From the NCBI GenBank assembly GCA_027293665.1, contig JAPUFN010000161.1, forward strand, positions 1-14,420: 14,420 nt of DNA, in the 5' to 3' direction. Every line of letters starts with the position of its first letter. Positions within the stretch are counted from its first letter, which is position 1. The notes under the pieces are model-generated. The model did not search any database. It worked only from the letters and a program-made list of their open reading frames with translations, and was not told where the DNA came from. The translations under genes and the position numbers were made by a program. Source of the DNA: Gammaproteobacteria bacterium. Lineage in GTDB: Bacteria; Pseudomonadota; Gammaproteobacteria; Pseudomonadales; Azotimanducaceae. Below are positions 1-6,585 of this stretch, piece after piece.

Positions 1-513
1 GGCTTCATATTTGTCGGCCTGTTACCGGCAGTGGGTGGCGGCACGGTCCGAGATCTGCTCCTGGGTCTGCAACCATTCTGGATTCACGACCAGCTCAACG
101 TCACACTCGCATTTATTGCGGCCGTCACGGTGTTCGCGTTCGGCAACCACATCAAGCCCGGCCGCCTCCTTGCATGGTTTGATTGTGTGGGCATCTCCGT
201 TTTCAGTGTCCTGGGTGCGCAGACGGCGCTTGCAATGACAGACAGCATTCTGATTGCAATAATGCTTGGAGTCACCACTGCCGTCGTCGGTGGAATAATG
301 CGAGACGTGGTCTGCAACGAAGTACCACTGGTGCTTCGCAAGGAAATTTACGCAACCGCCGCGTTCGCGGGAGCTGGAAGCTATTGTCTGTTGGCCACAT
401 TGGAAATCGACCCAGCCATCAGCGTGCCGTTGAGCATCACCATCTGCTTTGCGGTCCGCGGCATCGCGATGGTGACTGAAGCATCGTTGCCGAGCAGGAC
501 GATCAATAACTAG
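1..513 (+). CDS. TRIC/UPF0126-family membrane protein, 3' end (5' partial)
   Basis: The frame is open from base 1, so the true start lies outside the window; 170 residues are visible. The protein is an inner-membrane protein with several hydrophobic helices. Two copies of the family hallmark G-G-x-x-R-D are visible: GGGTVRD at about residues 12-18 and GGIMRD at about 97-102 of the visible part, each followed by a helix. This internal duplication, together with PLVLRKEIYA after the second motif, is typical of the UPF0126/YicG/YadS proteins, bacterial relatives of trimeric intracellular cation (TRIC) channels. Family members are about 200 residues, so roughly 30 N-terminal residues are missing. 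The GTG at base 31 is not a credible start because it falls inside the first motif. The gene converges on the sulfotransferase with 25 nt between stops. The physiological substrate is unknown; the TRIC link suggests cations. Confidence 0.9.
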   Translation, partial: GFIFVGLLPAVGGGTVRDLLLGLQPFWIHDQLNVTLAFIAAVTVFAFGNHIKPGRLLAWFDCVGISVFSVLGAQTALAMTDSILIAIMLGVTTAVVGGIMRDVVCNEVPLVLRKEIYATAAFAGAGSYCLLATLEIDPAISVPLSITICFAVRGIAMVTEASLPSRTINN

Positions 514-538
514 CAGCTTGCGACGTCCTGTCGCGAGA

Positions 539-1453
539 CTATCCGAGCCAGCCATGCTCGAGCCAGTGCACGGCTGCAGGTTCCAACACCCGTTCCTTTG
601 CCGTGTCATACAACGCAATGTCATCCGCACTGAGCACATCCTTCCAACGGCCATTCGTGCCTTTGAAAAAGAACGCCTGCGAACCGCCTTTAAACGCCAT
701 CGCCAGCGGGTCACCATCTCGCGTTGCATTGGCCCGCATTTCGTCAATGTGGGCCGCCGCCGCAATCTCCTGCGCCGCGTCAGGCGTTACCTCAATATCC
801 AGAAAATCGCCAAGACGCGTTATCTGACCGGGCAGGTCGGCTTGCAGATCGTTGTAGTGCAGGAGCAACACGTTTGGCAGATCTCTATGTGGCCAGAAGG
901 TTGCTGTGTGATAGAGATTGCTCCAATAGGGATAGCCTTCACTTTCCCATTCGAACCAGCCGCGGCTGATCCACTCCCGCCAGCGATCTCTAACCTCACC
1001 TCCCCAGACCGGAAAATCATCGCCCACGTTTCCGGTATTCATGACCTGATAGATCATGTCCGTGTAGTTGCTCCAGTGATTGACCAGCGACATGAAGACA
1101 TCCCGGGCATCGCGTGCGACGACCACGTACTTCACGCGTTCATCGAACGGCAGTCCGTCGGCGGGCAGGTGACTCTTCAGGAACCTGCGATGTGTCTGCT
1201 GTTCTACCAGCGCGATGAGATCCGGCAGTGATGTCGTCAGACGCTCATCGATCCATGGTGTACACGACGGGAATGGTGGTGGATTGTTTTCCTTGCGAAA
1301 CACCAGGTTGTAGACAAGCCATTGCGTCCACGTAGTTCCGGATTTGTAGGATGTCGTGATGACAATGTCGTTTTCCCTGTAGGCAATCGAGTCCCACCGG
1401 GTCGAATCGAGATGATGATTCTGATACTGCCGAGTGCGCTCCCAGCCAGCCAT
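539..1453 (-). CDS. PAPS-dependent sulfotransferase (Sulfotransfer_1 family)
   Basis: This 304-residue cytosolic enzyme should transfer sulfate from PAPS to a hydroxyl or amine of a small acceptor. All landmarks of the family are visible. The 5'-phosphosulfate loop SYKSGTTW is at residues 35-42, with Lys37. KSHLP at 93-97 contains the catalytic-type His95. The 3'-phosphate segment, about 109-127, contains VVARDARDV with Arg114 and Ser122. The C-terminal glycine loop FFKGTNGRWK is at 262-271, corresponding to the RKGxxGxWK signature. The length is normal. The ATG at 1453 is preceded by GAGGAAAACGA, a good ribosome site. No signal peptide or membrane segment is seen. A small basic gene ends 24 nt upstream on the same strand and may be co-transcribed. 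The acceptor cannot be read from sequence; bacterial relatives act on phenols, alcohols, steroids or lipids. Confidence 0.93.
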   Translation of the reverse strand: MAGWERTRQYQNHHLDSTRWDSIAYRENDIVITTSYKSGTTWTQWLVYNLVFRKENNPPPFPSCTPWIDERLTTSLPDLIALVEQQTHRRFLKSHLPADGLPFDERVKYVVVARDARDVFMSLVNHWSNYTDMIYQVMNTGNVGDDFPVWGGEVRDRWREWISRGWFEWESEGYPYWSNLYHTATFWPHRDLPNVLLLHYNDLQADLPGQITRLGDFLDIEVTPDAAQEIAAAAHIDEMRANATRDGDPLAMAFKGGSQAFFFKGTNGRWKDVLSADDIALYDTAKERVLEPAAVHWLEHGWLG

Positions 1454-1477
1454 TCGTTTTCCTCAGGGCCGGTCGTG

Positions 1478-1657
1478 TTAAGACTTGTTGGATTTTCCTA
1501 AGACGATATGTTTGCGCCCTTTAGCGTAATCCTGCGTGCTCACGCCAGTCGCGATCTGCTGAATCTTCTTGCCGGATTTGAGAAATTTCTGGACATCTTC
1601 ATCGAGCTGCCGACGTAGATCCGCCGGGGTGGGATTACCCTGTTTCTGTTTACCCAA
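1478..1657 (-). CDS. Small basic 59-aa protein, weakly SutA-like
   Basis: This is a short reading frame lying in the gap between two larger genes. It starts at TTG (1657-1655) and ends with TAA. The only in-frame upstream codons before a TGA are GTA, ATC and AAT, so TTG is the only conventional start, and there is no strong Shine-Dalgarno site. The product is lysine-rich. It has a predicted helix, PADLRRQLDEDVQKFLKSGK at residues 11-30, followed by KIQQIATGVS at 31-40. The pattern FLxxGxKIQxIxxGVS resembles the C-terminal RNA-polymerase-binding segment of Pseudomonas SutA and other small proteins that share it, but this copy has no acidic N-terminal tail. The resemblance is from memory and covers about 20 residues, so the role is unknown. 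The sulfotransferase begins 24 nt downstream. Amino acid composition and sense-strand coherence favour a real gene. Confidence 0.6.
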   Translation of the reverse strand: MGKQKQGNPTPADLRRQLDEDVQKFLKSGKKIQQIATGVSTQDYAKGRKHIVLGKSNKS

Positions 1658-1743
1658 ATTGATTACTCACAATACTTACATAGTCCAATTCGACCGAAGG
1701 GAGAGGGATTGTACAGGTTTCCGGGACGAAGGTTTAATTACCC

Positions 1744-1780
1744 GATACGGCCGCAGCAACGACGGCCGGATGGCCGTATC
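1744..1780. promoter_or_regulatory. 9-bp perfect inverted repeat in the flavoprotein leader
   Basis: GATACGGCC at 1744-1752 is the exact reverse complement of GGCCGTATC at 1772-1780, with a 19-nt loop that carries a further GGCC. The repeat ends 39 nt before the ATG of the downstream flavoprotein and lies in the 162-nt gap shared with the divergent small gene. It could be an operator for a dimeric repressor or a stem in the mRNA leader. There is no T-run after it, so it is not an ordinary intrinsic terminator. Confidence 0.5.
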
Positions 1781-1819
1781 CGTGCTATCGTCATCGATTG
1801 CCGGGAGCAGGACTGGCGG

Positions 1820-2449
1820 ATGAACCACAACCAACACGATCACTACATCGCCACCACGGAGGATCTCCTGGAACTCTATGGCGAGCCGGTGCCACGATCT
1901 CTGCTCAAAGAGCTCGACCACATTTCTGCGCACTATCGAAAGTTCGTTGAAAGAGCCCCATTTGTAATCGTAGCCACAGTGGGACCCGAAGGTCTCGACT
2001 GTTCACCCCGCGGTGATCCGCCCGGATTCGCCCGCGTGGTCGACGAAAATACCATCCTCCTCCCGGATCGGCGTGGTAACAATCGACTGGACACATTGCA
2101 GAACATCGTTCGCGATCCACGAATTTCGCTCCTGTTCTTGATTCCGGGAGTCGGTGAAACCATGCGGATCAATGGTCGGGCGAGAATCACCACCGATCCC
2201 GCGCTGTGTGAGAGTTTCAGCCACAACGGCAAACTGCCTCGCAGCATCATCGAAATTACCGTTGAGCGGATGTATTTCCAGTGCCAGAAAGCGCTGGTAC
2301 GCTCCGGCCTCTGGGATGTTGAATCATGGATTGACCGCGGCGAACTGCCGACTGCGGGACAGATGGCACAAGCGTTTGCAGGAAACGATTTTGACGGTGC
2401 CGCGTACGATCGGGACTATCCCGAACGCATGAAAAAAACGCTCTACTGA
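1820..2449 (+). CDS. Pyridoxamine 5'-phosphate oxidase-fold FMN-binding flavoprotein (MSMEG_1061/DR2398 type)
   Basis: This 209-residue soluble protein belongs to the PPOX/FMN split-barrel group. The motifs are LDCSPRGDPPGFARV at about 59-73, LLPDRRGNNRLDTLQNI at 80-96, IPGVGETMRINGRARI at 108-123 and VERMYFQCQKALVRSGLW at 148-165. This order and spacing is that of the uncharacterised flavoprotein subgroup often named after MSMEG_1061 or DR2398, not of biosynthetic PdxH. The reading frame is open further upstream to 1709, but the ATG at 1820 is preceded by AGGA seven bases away and begins the conserved part. The upstream codons overlap the inverted repeat and have no family resemblance. The protein probably binds FMN or F420 and reduces or oxidises a small molecule; the substrate is unknown. 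The STAS-like gene starts 11 nt downstream. Confidence 0.88.
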   Translation: MNHNQHDHYIATTEDLLELYGEPVPRSLLKELDHISAHYRKFVERAPFVIVATVGPEGLDCSPRGDPPGFARVVDENTILLPDRRGNNRLDTLQNIVRDPRISLLFLIPGVGETMRINGRARITTDPALCESFSHNGKLPRSIIEITVERMYFQCQKALVRSGLWDVESWIDRGELPTAGQMAQAFAGNDFDGAAYDRDYPERMKKTLY

Positions 2450-2460
2450 GATGCTCCGCC

Positions 2461-2877
2461 ATGCACCTGACGAAACTGACAACGCCAGAAGATTCCGCAA
2501 CCGTCAACCTGGCGGTCGACACACACAGCGGATTCGCGCTTCTGACTCTCTCGGGGCCGATCACAACCGCAACCATGGGCCTGGCTTTCCGCTCGCTCCT
2601 GCGCCATCGCGATTATTCGCGGCGGATGCCGGCCGTGTGGGATTTCACTAACGCCTCGTCCAGCATGGACCCTGTGGCATTGCACCAGATCGCAACCTTC
2701 TTAAGTGCCCGCGAAGACCGCCACCATACTAAGATCGCAATTGTGGTGGTAGGCAACCTGCAACGCAGTCTCAGCAGAATATACGACGCAATTGCCGCAT
2801 CAGACGTCCCGCAGACGCGCCAGTTGTTCACCAACGTCTACGCTGCAATCGGCTGGGTCTTACCGATCGCAGCCTGA
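2461..2877 (+). CDS. STAS/SpoIIAA-like small cytosolic protein
   Basis: This 138-residue protein has no signal peptide or membrane helix. After about 20 leading residues it shows a beta strand (FALLTLSGPITT, about 25-36), a helix, an acidic strand VWDFTNAS at about 59-66, another helix, the strand IAIVVVGN at about 92-99, and a C-terminal helix ending in LFTNVYAAIGWV at about 121-132. This alternation, with an aspartate at the end of the second strand, matches the small STAS/SpoIIAA-like proteins that hold lipids, nucleotides or partner proteins. I recognise the fold type, not a specific family. The start ATG is 11 nt after the preceding stop, with only a weak ribosome site, so translation may be coupled to the flavoprotein. 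The stop TGA is one base from the stop of the convergent cytochrome gene. Confidence 0.75.
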   Translation: MHLTKLTTPEDSATVNLAVDTHSGFALLTLSGPITTATMGLAFRSLLRHRDYSRRMPAVWDFTNASSSMDPVALHQIATFLSAREDRHHTKIAIVVVGNLQRSLSRIYDAIAASDVPQTRQLFTNVYAAIGWVLPIAA

Positions 2878-2878
2878 G

Positions 2879-3295
2879 TCAGCGATTCGCATCGATTATT
2901 TCAGCCCGCCTCTTGAGCGGGTCGGCCAGGATGTCGTGCCGATAGGTGGCAACCTCCTTCCCTGTATAAGGTTTGAAATCATCTGCCAACGTGGCAGAAC
3001 TGAACCGTGCGAGCAGATAGTTCAGAACGACTGCCAGATCTGCATCCGTCATGGGCGCCTGTGCGGCACCCGGCACGCGCACCAGATAGTCACGCCCACC
3101 CTTCATCGATTCGATACGTCCAGGCACATCGTGCAGCGTTGGAACTTCCGGCGGCGCACCCGTGCCATCGGGTAGGTGACAGCCGCCGCAGTAGAGGAGG
3201 TATTTGATTTCTGCCTTGTCTGCTGTTACGGCCGATGGTGCAATCGCCGTGAGGAGCAGGCAGCAACAGCAGCAGGCTGCGACGCGCGTGCGCAA
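2879..3295 (-). CDS. Small c-type cytochrome of the amine dehydrogenase operon
   Basis: This 138-residue periplasmic protein has a signal peptide (about residues 1-25) and a single haem-binding CGGCH near residues 36-40, followed by PDGTGAPP. The later APMTDADLAVVLNYL supplies a likely Met sixth ligand and the C-terminal helix of a class I monohaem cytochrome. It starts at TTG one base after the stop of the light-chain gene (TGA-G-TTG), so translational coupling is likely. It is the probable electron acceptor of the dehydrogenase, passing electrons from the TTQ cofactor to the respiratory chain. It is not MauG, which carries two haems and is about three times longer. The hydrophobic core of the signal peptide begins with five consecutive cysteines (residues 9-13), encoded by a TGC/TGT run, which is unusual. 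The upstream frame is open, so a slightly earlier start overlapping the light chain is possible. Confidence 0.87.
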   Translation of the reverse strand: MRTRVAACCCCCLLLTAIAPSAVTADKAEIKYLLYCGGCHLPDGTGAPPEVPTLHDVPGRIESMKGGRDYLVRVPGAAQAPMTDADLAVVLNYLLARFSSATLADDFKPYTGKEVATYRHDILADPLKRRAEIIDANR

Positions 3296-3296
3296 C

Positions 3297-3824
3297 TCAG
3301 CCCACTTGAGAGCTCTCGCCGTAAATCAACGCCACCGTGCAATGGTAACTGTGACTCTGAGTACCGAAGCACCACAGGATGTTGTTGGATTTACTCGGAG
3401 CGTAGATCGGGGTATCGCCTTCGGACCTATGACAATTGCAGCGGCCACAGGACGTTTTGCCGCAACAATCGTTGTATGAGATCAGGTACTGCTTACCATC
3501 GGCGGGGTTGCGACAGGTGCCGACCCATGCCACGGGAGAGGCTTCCGTGCCAGGCGGACATTTGGTGTGAGAACCACCACAGCAACTGCAGAGATTGCCG
3601 CCAAACGCGCAGTAGCGCCAATAGTCGCAACTCTGTGGATCACCGAGTTCGGGTATGTCGTTGGCGGCCGCTGCTTCGCGCACCACCGGCAGCAGCGGGA
3701 ACGCACCGACGCCCACCAGCACACCACCTAACCGGCTGAGGAAGCCACGCCGCGATACCCGCTTGGCAAGAGATCTCGTCGTGCGCGCGACCCGCGCGTC
3801 CATGAGCTTGATCAGCTTGTTCAT
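3297..3824 (-). CDS. Amine dehydrogenase light (small) subunit, TTQ-bearing; aromatic amine dehydrogenase type
   Basis: This 175-residue periplasmic catalytic subunit oxidises primary amines to aldehyde and ammonia. Its leader contains SRRGFLS at 24-30, a twin-arginine signal, as in this family. The mature part begins near CDYWRYC (66-72). The two cofactor tryptophans are Trp100 (in PVAWVGTC) and Trp151 (in ILWCFG). They are 51 residues apart, the same as Trp57/Trp108 of Paracoccus MADH and Trp109/Trp160 of AADH. The catalytic Asp119 (in SYNDCCG) and Thr163 (in HCTV) are present. Fourteen cysteines are present in the mature part; the CSCCGG and SCGRC segments resemble AADH more than MADH, which has twelve. 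Anomaly: the Asp at MADH position 32 (in DG) is Gly75 here (in FGGN). The ATG follows the heavy-chain stop with no gap. Confidence 0.95.
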   Translation of the reverse strand: MNKLIKLMDARVARTTRSLAKRVSRRGFLSRLGGVLVGVGAFPLLPVVREAAAANDIPELGDPQSCDYWRYCAFGGNLCSCCGGSHTKCPPGTEASPVAWVGTCRNPADGKQYLISYNDCCGKTSCGRCNCHRSEGDTPIYAPSKSNNILWCFGTQSHSYHCTVALIYGESSQVG

Positions 3825-4934
3825 CTAAAACCTCTGCAGCAGGTAAGGCGAGCCGGCTTCTTTAATCGTTCGCAGGAGCCTGCCGGTGACGGCGTTGCGC
3901 ACCTCGAGGGACTCAGCTTCCGGTGCCACCACGTACAGCAGCGGTGCCTCATCGGCGCTCACGGCGATCGTCGCAGTCGGCTCGGTAAGTTCGAGTTGAT
4001 AGCCACGGCGCTGATTCGAATAATCGTACGCCCAGATCGACGTGCCCGGATCCTCGTGGCCATACTCATCCCCCTGATGCATCAACGTGAGCAGAACGTC
4101 CTGCGCAGAATTGTACGCAAACACTTCATGGCCACCGATGCGCCAGCTCTCCTCTTCATCTTCTTCCGTGAGCAATGACCAGGGTTCAGAAATCGTTATT
4201 TCGTCATCGATCGAGACCTCGTATACCAGGCCGGCAAACGAAATCAGAATCCAGCCATCGTCCTTGGGAACTGCATAATCGAATACTGGATCGGTTTCCG
4301 GATCGAAGAAAACCTCGCTGCGAAGCCGAGCCGTTTCCCTGCCGTCCCTGCCGAGAGTAATCAGCTGCAACGTGCCGTCGCCGCAGATCTGCATGAAGCG
4401 CCGCCCTGGCGCGGGATACACCAGCGCACAACCCGCTGTGGAAATTTCGCCGACAAACAACTGTTTTTCCACATCTACGATGCTGACTGACATTGCGGGT
4501 GTCATATTGTAGAGACCGATGAAATCATCACCAACAGGATTGATGACTGCGCGATGGAACACGGCTGCGAGTTTGGTCGGCACGACCACTTCAGCGACAG
4601 GTGCAAGCGTCTCCAGATCGGTGAACACAAGGACATCGGTTCGCTCGCCATAGGTACCGCGCGAGTAGTAGGAACCCGGTGCATAAATCAATCCGCGCTC
4701 ACGGTCTATTGCCACACCGGAGGTGTAGTCGGAAATATTGACCTTGCCCTGCATCTCACCGGTATCGCCGTCCCAGATCGAGGCGCTGTCGCTGATTGTT
4801 ATGAGCCAATGCGGCTGGGGTACCGCCATGGTCATCGAGCCCATCTCCTCAGGTTCGATCTCCGCCATCGCTTGGCCAGCAAGCACTATGAACAGCGCGC
4901 AGAAAATATTGGCAACGGAGCATTCGGCTGTCAT
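3825..4934 (-). CDS. Amine dehydrogenase heavy (large) subunit, seven-bladed propeller
   Basis: This 369-residue periplasmic scaffold subunit pairs with the TTQ light chain as an alpha2-beta2 enzyme. A Sec signal peptide covers about residues 1-24 (cleavage near AMA-E). The mature part is rich in beta repeats typical of the MADH/AADH heavy chain. The diagnostic segment is APGSYYSRGTYGERTDVLVF at about 85-104, which matches the Y-RG-GERTDV signature. Two cysteines at about 168 and 184 (TAGCAL and QICGDG) could form the disulfide known in this subunit. The length is normal. The gene ends with TAG directly abutting the light-chain ATG; in typical mau and aau clusters mauE and mauD sit between the two. 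The start ATG follows a run of seven G with spacing that could serve as a ribosome site. The 122-nt gap upstream probably holds the operon promoter, but I see no convincing -35/-10 pair. Confidence 0.93.
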   Translation of the reverse strand: MTAECSVANIFCALFIVLAGQAMAEIEPEEMGSMTMAVPQPHWLITISDSASIWDGDTGEMQGKVNISDYTSGVAIDRERGLIYAPGSYYSRGTYGERTDVLVFTDLETLAPVAEVVVPTKLAAVFHRAVINPVGDDFIGLYNMTPAMSVSIVDVEKQLFVGEISTAGCALVYPAPGRRFMQICGDGTLQLITLGRDGRETARLRSEVFFDPETDPVFDYAVPKDDGWILISFAGLVYEVSIDDEITISEPWSLLTEEDEEESWRIGGHEVFAYNSAQDVLLTLMHQGDEYGHEDPGTSIWAYDYSNQRRGYQLELTEPTATIAVSADEAPLLYVVAPEAESLEVRNAVTGRLLRTIKEAGSPYLLQRF

Positions 4935-5056
4935 TCGAAAATCCCCCCCGGGTACTCGTAAGACGCACTGAGACTACCAGCAAACCACGCGGCAATGAAA
5001 CCACGAGAGCCGCTCGCCCCCTCTACCTGATCCGTTTCAATCTGACGATCCGCGGT

Positions 5057-6265
5057 TCAATCGGGCTCTAATTCGGAATCCAGCGACTGACAGACGAACT
5101 CCCGAGCTACCCCGAGGCCATCGGCAATGTTATTCAACACATCGGTTTCCACCTGCGAGATCCGACCTTCGGCGCGAGCAACCAGACAGAGGTCGCGCAA
5201 TACCTGCATCGCCTGCGGCGTACTGGCCATCTCCCGCACCTGGACAATCCGATCGTCCAGATCGCTCTGCAGGGCATCGAGGTTCAGTGAATCGCTGAAT
5301 GCGCCTTTGCCGAAAAATTTCTCGAAAATTGCCACTTCCTCTTCGCTGATATTGCCATCGGCGTTGGCAACGACGAGTGCACCGGCAAACAACAAACGCC
5401 GCATGTTCTCGGCAGTATCGGTACGCCCATCGAGATAACTCGGCTCCATGAGACTCATCACCCCCTGCACGGCGACTTCCAGATCAGCCTTCGACTGCGT
5501 TCCCCCGGCCAGTTCCGAATCGTAGAAGAGCGAGAGCGCCTTGACGCGCAGAGGGCTGAAAGGGTGCGTTGAAAACCAGTCTTCCTTGGGTGCGCCCTGT
5601 CCCGGCACTGCATCTTCGATCTGCATGGCGTCCACCTGAGCAAGGAAATCATCCAGGTGGAACTGCACGGTGCTGCCACTCAGGCCGGAAGCAAGCTTGA
5701 ACAGAGCCCGGGACACCGCAAGCAGATCCTGAGCGCAGTGCGCGCCCGCCCGGTCCGCCGAGATTTCCGCATAGCGCGACCAGGTAAACAGATCCAGTGC
5801 AAGACGCGGATCGGGCCTTGTGCCACCACGCAAAATATAGCCGATGGGAATTTCATGATGATTGTAGACATGGTGGCCGAGCTCGTGGCCCATCACGAAT
5901 TTGAGTTCCGCGTCGGTGAACGCCTCGAGCAGGCTCGAGGAGAACATGACGAACAATCGATTGGCTTCGGGTTTGAAGCACATCGCGTTGTAGACGGGAC
6001 TCGAGTACACGTAGAGTTCGAGTTCGATGCCGAGTTCAAGGCGCTCGCTGCATTCATCGGCAATCCTGCGCAGATCCGGCGCCATCGCTTCGCTGAGCCG
6101 GACCGATGTAGTGAGCAGACGCCTGCGTAAGCCGGTGCGCCCGCCATCTTTCTTGGCTTCTTGCTCGATCTGCTCATTTACCCGTTTCACAGTCAGGTCT
6201 TCGAGGAGCCTTTCGAACATGCCCAGATCTGACTGGCAACGTACGGTTTCTGCGGATACGCGCAT
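5057..6265 (-). CDS. Soluble M48-family zinc metallopeptidase fused to a C-terminal TerB-like domain
   Basis: This protein has 402 residues. The zinc site HELGH is at 127-131, and Glu167 in YAEISADRAG is the likely third ligand. FSTHPFSPLRV at 231-241 is the usual M48 downstream motif. Unlike HtpX or Ste24 it has no obvious membrane helix or signal peptide, so it looks cytosolic. From about residue 286 to the end the protein is alpha-helical, with VVANADGNISEEE at 298-310 and ARAEGRISQVE at 363-373. The pair of A-x-G-x-I-S-x-x-E elements is characteristic of TerB-like domains, known from tellurite/stress proteins and as modules attached to other enzymes. The start ATG at 6265 has a modest GGTGA ribosome site. 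The substrate is unknown. The TerB part may regulate the protease or tether it to membrane stress complexes (inference). Confidence 0.88.
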   Translation of the reverse strand: MRVSAETVRCQSDLGMFERLLEDLTVKRVNEQIEQEAKKDGGRTGLRRRLLTTSVRLSEAMAPDLRRIADECSERLELGIELELYVYSSPVYNAMCFKPEANRLFVMFSSSLLEAFTDAELKFVMGHELGHHVYNHHEIPIGYILRGGTRPDPRLALDLFTWSRYAEISADRAGAHCAQDLLAVSRALFKLASGLSGSTVQFHLDDFLAQVDAMQIEDAVPGQGAPKEDWFSTHPFSPLRVKALSLFYDSELAGGTQSKADLEVAVQGVMSLMEPSYLDGRTDTAENMRRLLFAGALVVANADGNISEEEVAIFEKFFGKGAFSDSLNLDALQSDLDDRIVQVREMASTPQAMQVLRDLCLVARAEGRISQVETDVLNNIADGLGVAREFVCQSLDSELEPD

Positions 6266-6344
6266 GCTTCACCCGATCACGACTGACGGACGACCGAGTC
6301 TACTACTCGCATGGCGGCAGCCGCCACCGGCCAACCCGGCACAG

Positions 6345-6566
6345 TCAGCCTGTGAACGACTCCTGACCATAGCGGAAAACCTGATCGAGGGGGACGGCGA
6401 AGACTTCCGCAATGCGAAACGCGATTGCCAGCGAAGGCGAGTACTTCGCACCCTCTATCGCCACTACCGTCTGCCGCGTCACGCCAATCCTGTCGGCCAG
6501 TTCCTGCTGCGTCATTTCATCTGCGTCGAATCGCAACTTTCTGATGCGGTTGTGGATCGTGTTCAT
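6345..6566 (-). CDS. Cro/CI (XRE)-type HTH regulator
   Basis: This is a 73-residue DNA-binding protein consisting almost entirely of a helix-turn-helix domain. QQELADRIGVTRQTVVAIE at residues 20-38 forms helices 2 and 3, and YSPSLAIAFRIAEVFAVPL at 42-60 forms helices 4 and 5. Such short regulators (YozG/YgzD-like) commonly follow a small membrane protein gene and repress the pair. The frame is open to 6626, but the leading 20 codons overlap the preceding membrane gene and do not resemble the family, while MNTIHNRIRKLR is the typical beginning. The chosen ATG (6566) lies 19 nt after the stop of the membrane gene. The likely binding site is the nested dyad at 7044-7105 upstream of the pair. Confidence 0.9.
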   Translation of the reverse strand: MNTIHNRIRKLRFDADEMTQQELADRIGVTRQTVVAIEGAKYSPSLAIAFRIAEVFAVPLDQVFRYGQESFTG

Positions 6567-6585
6567 GCCGAGTTTCAACACGCCG

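Noticed and set aside
520..534. Possible bidirectional terminator hairpin between convergent stops (GCGAC, 5-nt loop, GTCGC)
   Set aside because: The stem has only five pairs and there is no T-run on either side, so termination is not supported.
22..765. Minus-strand open frame of 247 codons spanning the TRIC gene and the end of the sulfotransferase
   Set aside because: It overlaps two well-supported genes, and its composition is that of a reverse-frame shadow.
518..1231. Long plus-strand open frame of 237 codons
   Set aside because: It lies antisense to the sulfotransferase, whose motifs are complete; the product is rich in Arg/His/Pro without any recognisable motif, as expected for a shadow frame.
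2879..3295. Cytochrome gene considered as mauG, the TTQ maturase
   Set aside because: Only one CxxCH is present and the protein is 138 residues; MauG has two haem sites and is much longer.
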